Source: Xenorhabdus anantnagensis
Lineage (GTDB): Bacteria > Pseudomonadota > Gammaproteobacteria > Enterobacterales > Enterobacteriaceae
Assembly (NCBI RefSeq): GCF_028598555.1
Contig: NZ_JAQRFN010000001.1
Coordinates: 310,001 to 374,000, forward strand
DNA: 64,000 nucleotides
Direction: 5' to 3'
Under the pieces are notes generated by a model that made no database searches, was not told the DNA's origin, and saw nothing but the letters and a program-made list of their open reading frames with translations. Below are positions 9,170 through 20,032 of this stretch, piece by piece. The translations under genes were made by a program, and so were the position numbers. How positions within the stretch are numbered: position 1 is the stretch's first letter; each line of letters begins with the position of its first letter.

Positions 9170-9712
9170 ATGCCATTCGATGATCTAGAAACCAAGCGGC
9201 TTCTGTTAAAAAAACTGGCTTATGACGATGCTATTCAAATTCAGCAAAAATTTCCTCATTGGGATATTGTCAAATACTTAGATAGCCGCGCAGTCTCTTG
9301 GCCTTATCCTGACGATGGTGCAGATTATTTTGTTAAAAAAGTGGCTCTTCCCGCAATACAATCAGGAAAAGCATGGATATGGTCTATTAGAGTAAAAAAA
9401 CAACCTGATGAGTTAATCGGTGTGATCGGGTTATATGATAAACAAGATAACAATAGAGGCTTCTGGCTATCTCTGGAATACCAAGGCCAAGGATTAATGC
9501 GCGAAGCCTGTGAAAAAGTGACTGATTATTGGTTCCATGTGCTGGGACAATCCGTTCTCAGAACACAAAAAGCCAGTATTAACCAAGGCTCGAAAAAAAT
9601 TTCATTGTCACAAGGAGCCAAACTGATAAAAGTAGAAGAAAAAGAATATGTCTCAGGAAGACATGATTGTGAATTTTGGGAAATAACCAAAGATGAATGG
9701 TGTCATAGGTAA
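9170..9712 (+). CDS. GNAT family N-acetyltransferase
   Basis: About 180 residues of the acetyltransferase_3 (RimJ-like) type: N-terminal LETKRLLLKKL, central GVIGLYDKQDNNRGFWLSLEYQGQGLMREA, which includes the acetyl-CoA pyrophosphate loop (QGQGL). Substrate cannot be told from sequence. ATG at 9170 has GGAGAG at good spacing; the frame extends upstream to 9095 without a ribosome-binding site. No operon partners: rlmA diverges on the left and uhpC converges on the right. Confidence 0.8.
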   Translation: MPFDDLETKRLLLKKLAYDDAIQIQQKFPHWDIVKYLDSRAVSWPYPDDGADYFVKKVALPAIQSGKAWIWSIRVKKQPDELIGVIGLYDKQDNNRGFWLSLEYQGQGLMREACEKVTDYWFHVLGQSVLRTQKASINQGSKKISLSQGAKLIKVEEKEYVSGRHDCEFWEITKDEWCHR

Positions 9713-9773
9713 TAAGCCCATACTAAATCCACATATTTAATATCTATATCCTTCATCCATCGGATATATAGTC

Positions 9774-11105
9774 TCATAATTCCTGCACTTTCTGTTGAGG
9801 AAATTGGGCTTGTAGGAACGGAAGTAATAATAACCCGATCATTACTGCGCAGACAGAAATAGTAATAAATAAGCCCGTCCAATGATAATGTTCTAAAATA
9901 ACGGCAAAAGGATAACCAGCAAGTGCAGCGCCAGTATAAGCAAAAAGACCAACAAATCCCGTGGCTGCTCCCGCAGAATCTTTATGTGAACATTCCGCAG
10001 CAGCCATCCCGATCAACAATTGTGGGCCAAAAACGAAAAAGCCAATGGTAAAAAAACCTATTGATTGAAAAATCAAATTAGTCATAGGCATTAACCATAA
10101 GGCTGCCACTGATAAAAAAATGCCCATCGCAAATATCAAGTTCATCGGCCCACGATTGCCACCAAATACTTTATCAGATCCCCATCCTGCAACCAGTGAC
10201 CCCATAAATCCACCGACTTCAAAAAGCGATAATACCGCATTTGCACTCACTAAATCATAATGATGATATTCTGTCAGATAGACATTTCCCCAATCATTAA
10301 TAACAGTACGGACGAGGTATACCAGAACGTAACTAAATGAAAGCAGCCAAATATACTTATTGCAAAAAACGTAAGTTTTCAGGATTTCTTTAGTCGTTAA
10401 CCCTTGCCCTTGATTTTCGTGCACCTTTTCCAAATGATCATTACGAAATTGACCAATGGTCGGTAACCCCATTGTGGTGGGCTTATCACGTAATCGCCAA
10501 CATAAAAATATTCCGGCCAAAATACCTAAGCAGCCCGGCACAATAAACCCTTCTCGCCAGCTAAAATGTAACGTCAAGAAACTGACAAATAATGCAATCA
10601 ATGCACTACCTACATGATGTGAAGTATTCCATAGAGACCACCAAAAACCACGCTCTGAGCGAGAATACCAACTGGTGAGCAATTTAGCGCATGACGGCGA
10701 ACCCCATCCCTGAAACCACGCATTTAAAATCCACAGAAAGGCAAACATCACAATCGAACTGGACAAACCAAAAAAGATATTAATAATCCCCGTGGCAATT
10801 AACCCTATTCCCATAAAATAACGCGGATTGGAGCGGTCAGAAATAATGCCGGAAAGGAATTTAGAGCAACCATATGTGATATAAAATAGCGTGCCAATAA
10901 GGCCAATTTCTGCTTTATCAAGGCCGAGATCAGTTATCATGGCAGGCACTGCATAATTAAAATTTTTACGGGTAAAGTAAAATAATGCATATCCTAGATA
11001 AAGGTTCAACATAATATGCAAGCGCCAGTAACGATACTGTTCTCCAATTTCTCCATCAGATAAATGCTTGTCATTTAGTGGCTTGGATTGCGAAGAAACT
11101 GTCAT
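9774..11105 (-). CDS. uhpC: Membrane sensor UhpC for external glucose-6-phosphate
   Basis: Major-facilitator protein of the organophosphate:phosphate antiporter family, 443 residues with about 12 membrane helices. It starts with a hydrophilic leader and YLGYALFYFTRKNFNYAVPAM, which matches UhpC rather than UhpT or GlpT. UhpC binds external glucose-6-phosphate and activates the kinase UhpB. Last gene of uhpABC, 9 bases after uhpB. Regulatory role inferred from the family and from the operon. Confidence 0.92.
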   Translation of the reverse strand: MTVSSQSKPLNDKHLSDGEIGEQYRYWRLHIMLNLYLGYALFYFTRKNFNYAVPAMITDLGLDKAEIGLIGTLFYITYGCSKFLSGIISDRSNPRYFMGIGLIATGIINIFFGLSSSIVMFAFLWILNAWFQGWGSPSCAKLLTSWYSRSERGFWWSLWNTSHHVGSALIALFVSFLTLHFSWREGFIVPGCLGILAGIFLCWRLRDKPTTMGLPTIGQFRNDHLEKVHENQGQGLTTKEILKTYVFCNKYIWLLSFSYVLVYLVRTVINDWGNVYLTEYHHYDLVSANAVLSLFEVGGFMGSLVAGWGSDKVFGGNRGPMNLIFAMGIFLSVAALWLMPMTNLIFQSIGFFTIGFFVFGPQLLIGMAAAECSHKDSAGAATGFVGLFAYTGAALAGYPFAVILEHYHWTGLFITISVCAVMIGLLLLPFLQAQFPQQKVQEL

Positions 11106-11114
11106 GTCCCTACC

Positions 11115-12644
11115 TTAAAATTTAGGCAAAATGATAGATAAATCCGTTCCCGAAGATGTCGAATCACCTTGTCGTTTTTCACCGTGAATGGATAATTTTC
11201 CACCGAGGGCCTGCACACGTTCCCGCATACCGCGTAAACCAAATCCTTTCATATGATCTTCGGCTTTACAGCCAATACCATTATCTTGAATCGATAAATG
11301 GATCATATCGTTGACAGAAAAATACAGTTCAATACGATCCGCTTGAGAATATTTCATGGCATTATTCAACGCTTCCTGACAAAGGCGATATAACGTAATT
11401 TTGGTTGTGTCACTTAGTTGCTCAATTGCCATAATTGAATCCGTTGTCCAATGAATTTCTACTGATATGCCATGAGATTCAAATTTCATATCCCGCAATA
11501 ATTGTTCTATGGCTTCTTTCAAACCGAGATCATCAAGAATTTTAGGCCGCAGCCGGCTCAGCAACCCTTTAGTCGTATCGTAAATATTGAGGGATAATGA
11601 CTCGATTGTTTTGGCACAATTAGCACTAATCGGTGCCACTTCTACCCGCTGAATAATATTGGCTTGTGTACGAATAGCGGTAATATTCTGACCAATTTCA
11701 TCATGCAATTCACGTGCAATCTCCCGCCTTACCGATTCTTCCGCTTTCACCAATTGACGGGACAGACTGTGATTACAATGGAGTTGACGCTTTAACTGTG
11801 CATTGAGATCACGCTGACGTTGTACAGCCACACCCAACATAATCCCAGTAACCGTTTGAACCAACAGCGATAACAAGAGATCTGTGATCTCCATATTTGA
11901 TACACCACTGCGCGCGGCAATCAATGCAATACTGTTCAGCAAAGTACCGACTACAGCACCTTGCCAGCCGTAACGAAAAGCCAATAAGATAATTGGAATG
12001 ACCAGACAAAATGGAGCAAAATAACGCAATTCGTTCGGGAGGTTAACCTGAAGAAAAATATTTAGTACAAACAATAAAATATAAAGAACAACGTGTTTCA
12101 GATGAAACTGAATTCGATGTGATACAAGGTTAGCAGTCAGAGGAAGCCAAATATTTTGGAACAGGTAGTGCCATATTAAATAACACAAAGGAACCAACAT
12201 GACACCGCCAGTTAAACTCACCAAGAATGCAATACTCAAAGCAGAATTATGGTTGCTTATCGCCAACACATTAATCATGGAAGTTACCAGAATTATGCCT
12301 GCCATAACTGCAAATCGCTGCCATTGACTTTGACTGCCACAATAATAATAGCGGGCAAACCAAACAAGCGGGAAACTGGCTATGCTGGCCGTTAATACAG
12401 TCAGCCATTGCGGTTGGCCCATTAAGAACGCCAAACAAATGGTAAGTTTCCATTCGGTGCCATAAATAGTCATCCAATAACGCTTGGGTGTATGAAGTGC
12501 AACACCGAGACGCAAGGCAAAAGGAAAAAATAAAATAGCCAATTCAGAGTCATTAACAAAATAGTATGCGATGACCCATAAGCAAAACCACCAACAAGAA
12601 AACAATAACCAGCCGCAAAATGAATTGATCAGATATCGACACAT
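11115..12644 (-). CDS. uhpB: Sensor histidine kinase UhpB
   Basis: 509 residues (E. coli 500). The N-terminal half is a multi-span MASE1-like membrane region. The C-terminal half is a NarX-type kinase: H-box EIARELHDEIGQN with the phosphorylated His, then an ATPase domain with NAMKYSQA (N-box) and DNGIGC plus GFGLRGMRERV (G-boxes). With UhpC it detects glucose-6-phosphate and phosphorylates UhpA. The start overlaps the uhpA stop (TAATG), showing translational coupling. Confidence 0.94.
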   Translation of the reverse strand: MCRYLINSFCGWLLFSCWWFCLWVIAYYFVNDSELAILFFPFALRLGVALHTPKRYWMTIYGTEWKLTICLAFLMGQPQWLTVLTASIASFPLVWFARYYYCGSQSQWQRFAVMAGIILVTSMINVLAISNHNSALSIAFLVSLTGGVMLVPLCYLIWHYLFQNIWLPLTANLVSHRIQFHLKHVVLYILLFVLNIFLQVNLPNELRYFAPFCLVIPIILLAFRYGWQGAVVGTLLNSIALIAARSGVSNMEITDLLLSLLVQTVTGIMLGVAVQRQRDLNAQLKRQLHCNHSLSRQLVKAEESVRREIARELHDEIGQNITAIRTQANIIQRVEVAPISANCAKTIESLSLNIYDTTKGLLSRLRPKILDDLGLKEAIEQLLRDMKFESHGISVEIHWTTDSIMAIEQLSDTTKITLYRLCQEALNNAMKYSQADRIELYFSVNDMIHLSIQDNGIGCKAEDHMKGFGLRGMRERVQALGGKLSIHGEKRQGDSTSSGTDLSIILPKF

Positions 12645-13255
12645 TAGAGATCACTAGTGGCAAAATAATTCGCTAAACCAACGTTATTCGTTACCCCTAA
12701 TTTACTCATCGCATTGGCTCGATGGACATGTACTGTTTTATGACTTAATCCTAACTCAGCCGCCACAGCTTTAACGTCCATACCGCTAGCCAACATCTCC
12801 CCAACTTGTCGTTCTCTGTTAGTCAGGTGTTCCAATGAAGCCGGATTGCTCTTTGATGACGTTAAATTAAGTACAATGTCTGGCGTAAGATAGCAACCAT
12901 TATTGGCGGTAGTACGCACAGCTTGAACCAACTCGTCTGGGCTGCAACGTTTACTGAGATAACCACGTGCACCAGCCTTCAACGCACTTTCCACCATGGT
13001 GGCAGAATCATGAACACTCAGCATAATGCAGTTAATGCCAGAAGGGAGATCTTTCAGTAGAGATAATCCACTTTCATCTTTCATCGAAATATCAAGAATG
13101 CAAACTGTTGCACCCGATCCTGGTAACCCTTGCCTGGCTTCAGCACATGAACTGAACTCACCCACAACTTCAATATCGGGTTCTAAATTCAGTAATTGAG
13201 CAAATCCCGAACGCACAACAACATGATCATCAACTAATGCTACTTTAATCATCAT
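12644..13255 (-). CDS. uhpA: Response regulator UhpA
   Basis: 203 residues, NarL/FixJ class. Receiver domain with acidic pair DDH, phosphoacceptor Asp in CILDISM, LSVHD and the Lys of LSKRC; the C-terminal LuxR-type helix-turn-helix is [26 protein letters not shown]-like (about residues 145-195). Activates uhpT when phosphorylated by UhpB. Heads the uhpABC operon, 174 bases downstream of uhpT and separated from it by a terminator. Confidence 0.95.
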   Translation of the reverse strand: MMIKVALVDDHVVVRSGFAQLLNLEPDIEVVGEFSSCAEARQGLPGSGATVCILDISMKDESGLSLLKDLPSGINCIMLSVHDSATMVESALKAGARGYLSKRCSPDELVQAVRTTANNGCYLTPDIVLNLTSSKSNPASLEHLTNRERQVGEMLASGMDVKAVAAELGLSHKTVHVHRANAMSKLGVTNNVGLANYFATSDL

Positions 13256-13374
13256 TATTTATTATCGAATTAAGAATCGGGCTAAACTACTCTTATTGAT
13301 ATAGCTTCGCAATAGTTCACAATAGACAATGGCTTGCGATAAATAGAAAGATGTAACATCAGGGTAAAAATTGA

Positions 13375-13407
13375 TGAAAAAATGCTGCTGTGGGTATACA
13401 GCAGCAT
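13375..13407 (-). terminator. Intrinsic terminator after uhpT
   Basis: Perfect 10-bp stem ATGCTGCTGT/ACAGCAGCAT (13382-13391 with 13398-13407), loop of 6, followed on the minus strand by a run of seven T. It separates uhpT from uhpABC. Confidence 0.88.
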
Positions 13408-13429
13408 CAATATGTTTTTTCAGTATGGC

Positions 13430-14806
13430 TTAATGTACTTTTTTCGTTTTTCGAATTTTTCGCTCTTCCGCAATGGCTACGCAAGCAAGCAAGCTGAGGC
13501 ATATAAATGCTGAAGTATCAAGGGCAACAAACGTTCCTTTCCAGCCAGTCAAACCAAAAATAGGCACGCCATCAGCAATCATCCCTAAACCAAGTTTGGC
13601 AAAACTGTCACCAATTAAGTAGGCAAAAGTTCCTTTGACGCCATCAGCCACACTGATTGCTTTTTTCGGTACAAAACCAACAGCAGCCACACCAATCAAC
13701 AATTGTGGGCCAAATACCAGAAAACCAAGTACAAACAGCGATCCCAAATACATGAATTCAGTGGTTGCATGTTGATAGAATTCAAGACAGACAATAATCA
13801 AACTTAACGAAACACAAGCAACCAAAGCACGGCGACCATTCGCTAAATCTGACAGATACCCCCACATTAATGTGCCTATCAATGCCCCTATTTCGAACAT
13901 GGTAAAACCTGTGATGGCGGTTTCTTTTGACTGCCCCAATACCTGATACGCATACACCGTTGACCACTGGTCAATACCAATGCGCACGATATAAAGGAAG
14001 ATATTGGCAAAACAAAGTAGCCAAATGACTTTGTTTTTTAATACATATTCAACAAAAATCTCACGTTTGGTCATTTGATTTTCTTCCGCGGCGATATCTT
14101 CTTCGCTGACGGTTTCACCAAATAACTCTTCTACCTTACCCAAACCGTAACTTTCTGGCGAATCACTGCCATAACGTAATCCGATGAAGCCAATGATCAA
14201 CGCGATAATGGCAGGGAAAATAAACATCCCTATCACATGACCATTAAAGAAATAGTGAGCACCAAAGAGGGCAACCCCAGCCGCAGCGGCACCACCTACA
14301 TTATGTGACAGATTCCACAAACCCAAATAGGTTCCACGCTTATTACGGGGAGTCCATTTCGTAATGGTAGAGTAACTGGCAGGCCCACCTATACTTTGAA
14401 AAAAGCCACTCAATGCATAAAATGCCACCATCAAGAAAATACTGATGCTGGAACCTCCCATACTCATGCTAAACCCTAGCATGGCAAGGCCAGATAAGAT
14501 CAACATAAATGGCAGGAATTGTTTGGTATTTTTGCCATCCGCATAGTAAGCAACGACAGTCTTACCAATACCGTAAGTAATAGAAAAACCTAGCCCTATC
14601 AAGCCCAACTGCGTCATCGACAGACCATAAGTCGAGATCATATCGTTTTGAGCTATGTTGAAGTTTTTACGCACCAAATACATAGCCATATAACCGATAA
14701 AAACCACCAAATACGACTGTATAAAGGGTTTGAACCACATTTTGCGGCGTACTTCCACTGGAAGATCCAGTGTCGGCTTACGAATTTGTTCTAAAATCTT
14801 AAGCAT
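13430..14806 (-). CDS. uhpT: Hexose-6-phosphate:phosphate antiporter
   Basis: Imports glucose-6-phosphate and related sugar phosphates (also the entry route of fosfomycin in E. coli) in exchange for inorganic phosphate. 458 residues with about 12 membrane helices; the opening [20 protein letters not shown] and [20 protein letters not shown] are nearly the same as E. coli UhpT. Here it lies upstream of uhpABC rather than downstream. Its 500-base upstream region has a CRP-like site and a palindrome at the E. coli-like spacing. Confidence 0.96.
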   Translation of the reverse strand: MLKILEQIRKPTLDLPVEVRRKMWFKPFIQSYLVVFIGYMAMYLVRKNFNIAQNDMISTYGLSMTQLGLIGLGFSITYGIGKTVVAYYADGKNTKQFLPFMLILSGLAMLGFSMSMGGSSISIFLMVAFYALSGFFQSIGGPASYSTITKWTPRNKRGTYLGLWNLSHNVGGAAAAGVALFGAHYFFNGHVIGMFIFPAIIALIIGFIGLRYGSDSPESYGLGKVEELFGETVSEEDIAAEENQMTKREIFVEYVLKNKVIWLLCFANIFLYIVRIGIDQWSTVYAYQVLGQSKETAITGFTMFEIGALIGTLMWGYLSDLANGRRALVACVSLSLIIVCLEFYQHATTEFMYLGSLFVLGFLVFGPQLLIGVAAVGFVPKKAISVADGVKGTFAYLIGDSFAKLGLGMIADGVPIFGLTGWKGTFVALDTSAFICLSLLACVAIAEERKIRKTKKVH

Positions 14807-14991
14807 TTTAAATCCTTAGGTGATCACGAGAAAAAGCCTTTTTGAAGCAGGTGAAAATAAAAAGGCAAATCACAAGAAAGCGAAAGTTTTCGTAGATATA
14901 GTTTTTGTGGATATAATTTTTTATAGGTATGGTTATTACTGGACAGTTTAAAAAACTGGAGAGAAATTGGCTTGAGCCATGGTCTTAATTG

Positions 14992-15012
14992 AACTAGGAA
15001 TATTTCCTAATT
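14992..15012. promoter_or_regulatory. Candidate UhpA operator of uhpT
   Basis: Palindrome with arms TAGGAA and TTCCTA centred on 15002. Its centre is about 39.5 bases from the centre of the CRP-like site, the same offset as between the CRP site (-103.5) and the strong UhpA site (about -64) at E. coli uhpT. The assignment is inference from position; I do not have a UhpA consensus to match. Confidence 0.45.
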
Positions 15013-15033
15013 TTGCCCTATTCGAGCATAAAG

Positions 15034-15049
15034 CGTGAAAAGAATCACA
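15034..15049. promoter_or_regulatory. CRP-like site upstream of uhpT
   Basis: CGTGA-N6-TCACA, one mismatch from the CRP consensus TGTGA-N6-TCACA. It lies about 230 bases upstream of the uhpT start. E. coli uhpT is CRP-dependent. The remaining spacer between uhpT and guaA (14807-15307) holds short direct repeats near 15094-15138 (CAATCAAAAG-type units), an inverted repeat GCCTTTTT...AAAAAGGC near 14836-14868, and no gene that I can see. Confidence 0.6.
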
Positions 15050-15307
15050 TTCTTTGTTTTTGTTAAGTAAAGAGTGATCCCACATGCTGATAATTTTAAT
15101 CAAATGCTTCAATCAAAAGCTTTAATCAAAGGACAAGGTATTCAATTCTTATCCGGCCATTGCCATGCAGGTTCATCCAAAAGATACTGTCAGAAATTGT
15201 ATGCTGATAGGGTGTGATTTGGTGAGATATGGAAAGGAAAAAGACCCTGAAATCAGGGCCTTAATTAGAAAATCATGATGATTTGATGAGGTTTGGGAAG
15301 GCTCTAA

Positions 15308-16885
15308 TCATTCCCACTCAATTGTTGCTGGTGGTTTACCGCTAATGTCATAGACTACCCGCGAAATACCAGCCACTTCATTGATGATCCTGTTCGATAC
15401 ACGACCCAAGAAATCATATGGCAGATGCGCCCAATGAGCGGTCATAAAGTCGATAGTTTCTACCGCACGCAGAGACACAACCCAATCATATTTACGGCCA
15501 TCGCCCATAACGCCAACAGAACGAACTGGCAGGAATACGGTAAATGCCTGGCTGACTTTATGGTACAAATCCGCTTTATGCAGTTCTTCAATAAAGATAG
15601 CATCAGCGCGGCGCAGCAAGTCACAATATTCTTTCTTCACTTCACCCAATACGCGAACACCAAGGCCTGGGCCTGGGAATGGGTGACGATACAACATGTC
15701 ATATGGCAGGCCCAGTTCTAAACCGATACGGCGAACTTCGTCTTTGAACAACTCTTTCAGCGGTTCAACCAGACCCAGTTTCATATCTTCTGGCAAGCCA
15801 CCTACATTGTGGTGAGATTTAATAACATGAGCATTACCAGTTGCAGATGCCGCAGATTCGATAACGTCTGGGTAAATCGTACCCTGTGCCAGCCACTTAA
15901 CCTGAGTTTGTTTCGAGGCTTCTTCATCAAATACATCAATAAAGGCGTGACCAATGGTTTTACGTTTAGCTTCTGGATCATCAATTCCTGCCAGTGCAGA
16001 CAAGAAACGCTCTTCCGCTTTAACATGGATGATGTTCAGATCAAATTTGCCTGCAAACATCTCCATTACCTGATCCGCTTCGTTCAAACGCAGCAAGCCA
16101 TTATCTACGAAAACGCAAGTCAAACGCTTACCAATCGCACGGTTCAACAGCAGTGCAGTAACAGAAGAATCCACACCACCAGACAGTGCCAGAATAACGT
16201 GATCATCACCAATCTGCACACGCAGACGTTCGACGATATCTTCGATGATAGAAGCAGGTGTCCACAGTGCTTCACATTGACAAATATTCAACACGAAACG
16301 TTTCAGAATATTCAAGCCTTGATGAGTATGAGTCACTTCTGGGTGGAATTGCACACCATAAAAACGTTTTTCATCGTTAGCCATGATAGCAAACGGACAA
16401 GTATCCGTGCTGGCAACGGTTGTGAAATCAGCTGGAATAGCCGTCACTTTATCACCATGACTCATCCATACATCCAGCAACGGCTTGCCGGCTTCGCTCA
16501 GAGCATCTTGAATATCGCGGAATAGTTCACATTCATTCTTGATTTCAACCTGCGCATAACCAAATTCACGCTCATCAGAGTTGGAAACTTGACCACCCAA
16601 TTGCGTAGACATGGTTTGCATGCCATAGCAGATACCCAGCACGGGTACACCCGCATTGAAAACATATTCCGGCGCACGCGGACTATTGTGCTCAGTCGTG
16701 CTTTCTGGTCCACCAGAAAGGATAATACCATTTGGATTAAATGCACGAATTTGCTCTTCAGTGACACTCCATGTCCAAAGTTCACAATAAACACCAAGTT
16801 CACGAATGCGGCGAGCAATAAGCTGAGTATATTGCGAGCCAAAATCAAGGATCAGAATGCGATGCTGATGGATATTAGTTGTCAT
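15308..16885 (-). CDS. guaA: GMP synthase (glutamine-hydrolysing)
   Basis: Aminates XMP to GMP. 525 residues, as in E. coli. N-terminal class I amidotransferase with the nucleophile in GICYGMQTM and His-Glu in [11 protein letters not shown]-pyrophosphatase domain with the P-loop LSGGVDSSV (about residues 230-240); C-terminal dimerisation domain ending [12 protein letters not shown] at 16885 (MTTNIHQHR) is chosen over the longer frame to 16954, which reads back through the intercistronic hairpin. Downstream of guaB. Confidence 0.97.
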   Translation of the reverse strand: MTTNIHQHRILILDFGSQYTQLIARRIRELGVYCELWTWSVTEEQIRAFNPNGIILSGGPESTTEHNSPRAPEYVFNAGVPVLGICYGMQTMSTQLGGQVSNSDEREFGYAQVEIKNECELFRDIQDALSEAGKPLLDVWMSHGDKVTAIPADFTTVASTDTCPFAIMANDEKRFYGVQFHPEVTHTHQGLNILKRFVLNICQCEALWTPASIIEDIVERLRVQIGDDHVILALSGGVDSSVTALLLNRAIGKRLTCVFVDNGLLRLNEADQVMEMFAGKFDLNIIHVKAEERFLSALAGIDDPEAKRKTIGHAFIDVFDEEASKQTQVKWLAQGTIYPDVIESAASATGNAHVIKSHHNVGGLPEDMKLGLVEPLKELFKDEVRRIGLELGLPYDMLYRHPFPGPGLGVRVLGEVKKEYCDLLRRADAIFIEELHKADLYHKVSQAFTVFLPVRSVGVMGDGRKYDWVVSLRAVETIDFMTAHWAHLPYDFLGRVSNRIINEVAGISRVVYDISGKPPATIEWE

Positions 16886-16924
16886 TTGAGTTGAGTTCCA
16901 AAAACAAGTGGCAATTAAAAAAAT

Positions 16925-16955
16925 AAAAAAGTCAGTGGCCCGATGATGGGCCACT
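16925..16955 (-). terminator. Terminator-like hairpin between guaB and guaA
   Basis: Perfect 8-bp stem AGTGGCCC/GGGCCACT (16934-16941 with 16948-16955), loop of 6, followed on the minus strand by GAC and a long T-rich run. It has the form of an intrinsic terminator inside the guaBA operon, so it could lower guaA expression relative to guaB. Confidence 0.75.
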
Positions 16956-16964
16956 CTAAATAAA

Positions 16965-18431
16965 TTACAGACCTAAACGATAGTTTGGTGATTCTTTGGT
17001 GATCGTCACGTCGTGAACGTGGCTTTCCTGAATACCTGCACCACTGATACGAACGAATTCTGCTTTAGTTCTCAGTTCATCAATAGTTGCACAACCAGTC
17101 AGCCCCATGCAGGAACGCAAACCACCCATTTGCTGGTGAACAATGCTTTTCAGCAGGCCCTTGTAAGCCACTCGGCCTTCGATACCTTCAGGAACCAGTT
17201 TGTCAGCCGCATTATCAGTCTGGAAGTAACGATCAGAAGAGCCTTTGGACATCGCGCCCAAAGAACCCATACCGCGGTAAGATTTGAATGAACGACCTTG
17301 ATAAAGTTCGATTTCACCCGGAGATTCTTCGGTTCCTGCCAGCATGGAACCAACCATCACACATGATGCACCTGCGGCAATCGCTTTGGCGATATCACCA
17401 GAGAAACGGATGCCACCATCCGCAATAACAGGGATGCCAGTCCCTTCCAGTGCTTCAACCGCATCTGCAATGGCAGTAATTTGGGGAACACCAACACCGG
17501 TAACGATACGGGTCGTACAAATAGAACCAGGACCGATACCCACTTTAACCGCGTTCACACCTGCTTCCATTAACGCCTTGGCACCTTCACCCGTCGCTAC
17601 GTTACCGCCGATGATTTGCAGATCAGGATATTTAGCGCGAGTCTCTCGGATACGCTGCAAAACACCTTCAGAATGGCCGTGGGAAGAGTCTATAAGCAAT
17701 ACATCTACACCCGCAGCAACCAATGCATCAACACGTTCTTCGTTGCCAGCACCTGCACCAACCGCAGCACCAACACGCAGACGACCTTGTTCGTCTTTAC
17801 ATGCGTTTGGTTTACGTTCTGCTTTCTGGAAATCTTTTACCGTAATCATGCCAAGCAAATGGAAGCTGTCATCAACTACCAGTGCTTTCTCAACACGTTG
17901 CTCGTGCATTTTCTGCAAAACAACTTCACGGGCTTCGCCTTCTTTTACTGTCACCAGACGTTCTTTAGGTGTCATTACCGCAGTCACAGGCTGATCCAAA
18001 TCAGTAACGAAACGGACATCACGGCCAGTGATAATACCCACCAATTCGTTCGCTTCTGTTACCACAGGATAACCTGCAAAACCATTACGTTTCGTCAGTT
18101 CATGGACTTCACGCAGAGTCGTCTGTGGCGTTACAGTAACAGGATCAGTCACGACACCGCTTTCATGCTTCTTCACGCGGCTGACTTCTTCAGCCTGACG
18201 TTCAATCGACATATTTTTATGAATGAAGCCAACGCCCCCTTCCTGTGCCAGTGCGATTGCCAATGAGGATTCCGTCACGGTATCCATAGCTGCGGAAAGC
18301 ATAGGTACGTTTAGGCGAATGGTGGAAGTTAATTGAGTGGACAGATCTGCTGTGTTAGGCAAGACTGTTGAGTGGGCAGGAACTAATAATACATCGTCAA
18401 AAGTTAATGCTTCTTTTTTAATTCGTAACAT
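16965..18431 (-). CDS. guaB: IMP dehydrogenase
   Basis: NAD-dependent oxidation of IMP to XMP, the first committed step to GMP. 488 residues, as in E. coli. TIM barrel interrupted by two CBS domains (about residues 93-205), with the catalytic Cys in GPGSICTTR and a C-terminal flap ending in [14 protein letters not shown] at 18431 is preferred to TTG at 18437 because GGTGAG lies at the better spacing. First gene of guaBA, divergent from xseA. Confidence 0.97.
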   Translation of the reverse strand: MLRIKKEALTFDDVLLVPAHSTVLPNTADLSTQLTSTIRLNVPMLSAAMDTVTESSLAIALAQEGGVGFIHKNMSIERQAEEVSRVKKHESGVVTDPVTVTPQTTLREVHELTKRNGFAGYPVVTEANELVGIITGRDVRFVTDLDQPVTAVMTPKERLVTVKEGEAREVVLQKMHEQRVEKALVVDDSFHLLGMITVKDFQKAERKPNACKDEQGRLRVGAAVGAGAGNEERVDALVAAGVDVLLIDSSHGHSEGVLQRIRETRAKYPDLQIIGGNVATGEGAKALMEAGVNAVKVGIGPGSICTTRIVTGVGVPQITAIADAVEALEGTGIPVIADGGIRFSGDIAKAIAAGASCVMVGSMLAGTEESPGEIELYQGRSFKSYRGMGSLGAMSKGSSDRYFQTDNAADKLVPEGIEGRVAYKGLLKSIVHQQMGGLRSCMGLTGCATIDELRTKAEFVRISGAGIQESHVHDVTITKESPNYRLGL

Positions 18432-18486
18432 GGGCAATATCTCACCAGGCTATGGAGCAATAAGAGGGATAAAATATTGCCGCGGC

Positions 18487-18512
18487 ATTATACAGGCCGA
18501 AATCGGTTGCCT
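18487..18512 (-). promoter_or_regulatory. guaBA promoter with PurR box
   Basis: On the minus strand a perfect -10 TATAAT lies at 18487-18492. Directly upstream at 18497-18512 is AGGCAACCGATTTCGG, which fits the PurR consensus ANGCAANCGNTTNCNT at all but the last base. A repressor there would block RNA polymerase. A matching -35 is not obvious. E. coli guaBA is also PurR-controlled. Confidence 0.75.
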
Positions 18513-18604
18513 CCAGCATTTTTTGAAAAAAATTCTTGATTAGTAATACAATGAGATTAATATCAGTCAATTAAGTCCTTGTTTTAAAATTTGATCTAGC
18601 TCAC

Positions 18605-19972
18605 ATGTCACTACCAACCAATACCGGAATTTTTTCTGTTAGCCGTCTGAATCAGACGGTTCGTCAGCTATTGGAGCTGGAGATGGGCAGAATTTGGTTA
18701 TCCGCCGAAATGTCCAATTTTTCTCAGCCATCGTCAGGGCATTGGTATTTCACATTAAAAGATGAACGGGCACAAATTCGTGCCGCCATGTTTCGAAGTC
18801 ACAATCTGAGGGCAACATTTCGCCCACAAAATGGTCAGCAGGTACTGGTTCGGGCGCAGATTACACTGTATGAACCTCGGGGTGACTATCAGTTGATTGT
18901 GGAAAGTATTCAACCTGCCGGAGATGGCTTGCTGCAACAGCAATTTGAAGTGTTGAAGCAAAAACTCACCGCAGAAGGCTTGTTTGATCAAATTCATAAG
19001 AAACCGCTGCCCTCTCCTGCCAAACGACTCGGTGTCATTACTTCCGCCAGCGGCGCAGCACTGCACGATATTCTGAATATCCTGAAACGCCGTGATCCTT
19101 CCTTGCCAATTGTTATTTATCCCACCGCTGTTCAGGGAACCGAAGCACCATTACAGATTATTAGGGCGATCGAATTGGCAAATACGCGGCAAGAATGTGA
19201 TGTTCTGATTATCGGGCGTGGCGGAGGATCGCTGGAAGATTTATGGTGTTTCAATGATGAGCACGTTGCACGAACAATATTCCAAAGCCGTATTCCTATT
19301 GTTAGCGCTGTCGGACATGAAACTGATGTGACAATTGCGGATTTTGTCGCTGACTTACGCGCTCCAACGCCTTCTGCGGCGGCAGAATTGGTGAGCCGTA
19401 ATCAGATCGAATTATTGCGGCAAATTCAATCTCTGCAACAACGTCTGGAAATGGCGATAGATTATTTCTTTGCCCAAAAACAACAGATATTTAATCTATT
19501 ACAGCATCGTCTCCAGCAACAGCGTCCTGATTTGCGTTTGGCACGTCAGCAAAATCACTTAGCTGAATTACGACAAAAATTGACTGATAGCTTTTTACAT
19601 TGTTTAAAACAGAACTCAATTTCATATGAGAAGTTAAATCAGCGATTGCTACAAATCCATCCTGAGCGGAAGATTCAGCGTTACAGTCAATCTATCCAAC
19701 AATTTGATTTTCGTTTAAAACAGGCGATTGAACGACAGCTAGGACATTATCGGGAAAAATTTGCCGTTTCCTGTTCACGAATGGAAGCGGTTAGCCCACT
19801 GGCAACGTTAAGCCGTGGTTACAGTATTAGTGAAATATCTGACGGAAAATTGTTGAAGCAAGTTAAGCAGGTAAAAACCGGTGATATGCTGAAAACACGG
19901 TTGCAGGATGGCTGGGTTGAGAGTCAGGTGACGCAGGTTACAAAAATAAACAAGAGAAAGAAATTAAAATAG
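18605..19972 (+). CDS. xseA: Exodeoxyribonuclease VII large subunit
   Basis: Catalytic subunit of the single-strand-specific nuclease that degrades DNA to oligonucleotides (partner XseB is not in the window). 455 residues: N-terminal OB-fold (about residues 5-100, with [21 protein letters not shown]), catalytic domain with [54 protein letters not shown], then a glutamine-rich coiled-coil segment. Divergent from guaB, as in E. coli. ATG at 18605; no strong Shine-Dalgarno is visible. Confidence 0.96.
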   Translation: MSLPTNTGIFSVSRLNQTVRQLLELEMGRIWLSAEMSNFSQPSSGHWYFTLKDERAQIRAAMFRSHNLRATFRPQNGQQVLVRAQITLYEPRGDYQLIVESIQPAGDGLLQQQFEVLKQKLTAEGLFDQIHKKPLPSPAKRLGVITSASGAALHDILNILKRRDPSLPIVIYPTAVQGTEAPLQIIRAIELANTRQECDVLIIGRGGGSLEDLWCFNDEHVARTIFQSRIPIVSAVGHETDVTIADFVADLRAPTPSAAAELVSRNQIELLRQIQSLQQRLEMAIDYFFAQKQQIFNLLQHRLQQQRPDLRLARQQNHLAELRQKLTDSFLHCLKQNSISYEKLNQRLLQIHPERKIQRYSQSIQQFDFRLKQAIERQLGHYREKFAVSCSRMEAVSPLATLSRGYSISEISDGKLLKQVKQVKTGDMLKTRLQDGWVESQVTQVTKINKRKKLK

Positions 19973-19983
19973 ATTTCACAAAA

Positions 19984-20005
19984 TAGCGGTGAATTTTCAC
20001 CGCTA
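19984..20005. terminator. Bidirectional terminator hairpin
   Basis: Perfect 10-bp inverted repeat TAGCGGTGAA/TTCACCGCTA with a 2-base centre, located between the convergent xseA and the receptor gene. No long T-run on either side. Confidence 0.6.
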
Positions 20006-20032
20006 CTGTTGCTCTAATTCTCCATAAGAAAA

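Noticed and set aside
15809-16525. Long plus-strand ORF of 238 residues opposite guaA
   Set aside because: It lies wholly within guaA, has Cys- and Thr-rich non-protein-like composition and no ribosome-binding site.
17344-18266. Two 216-residue ORFs opposite guaB
   Set aside because: Antisense shadows of a conserved enzyme; no family similarity.
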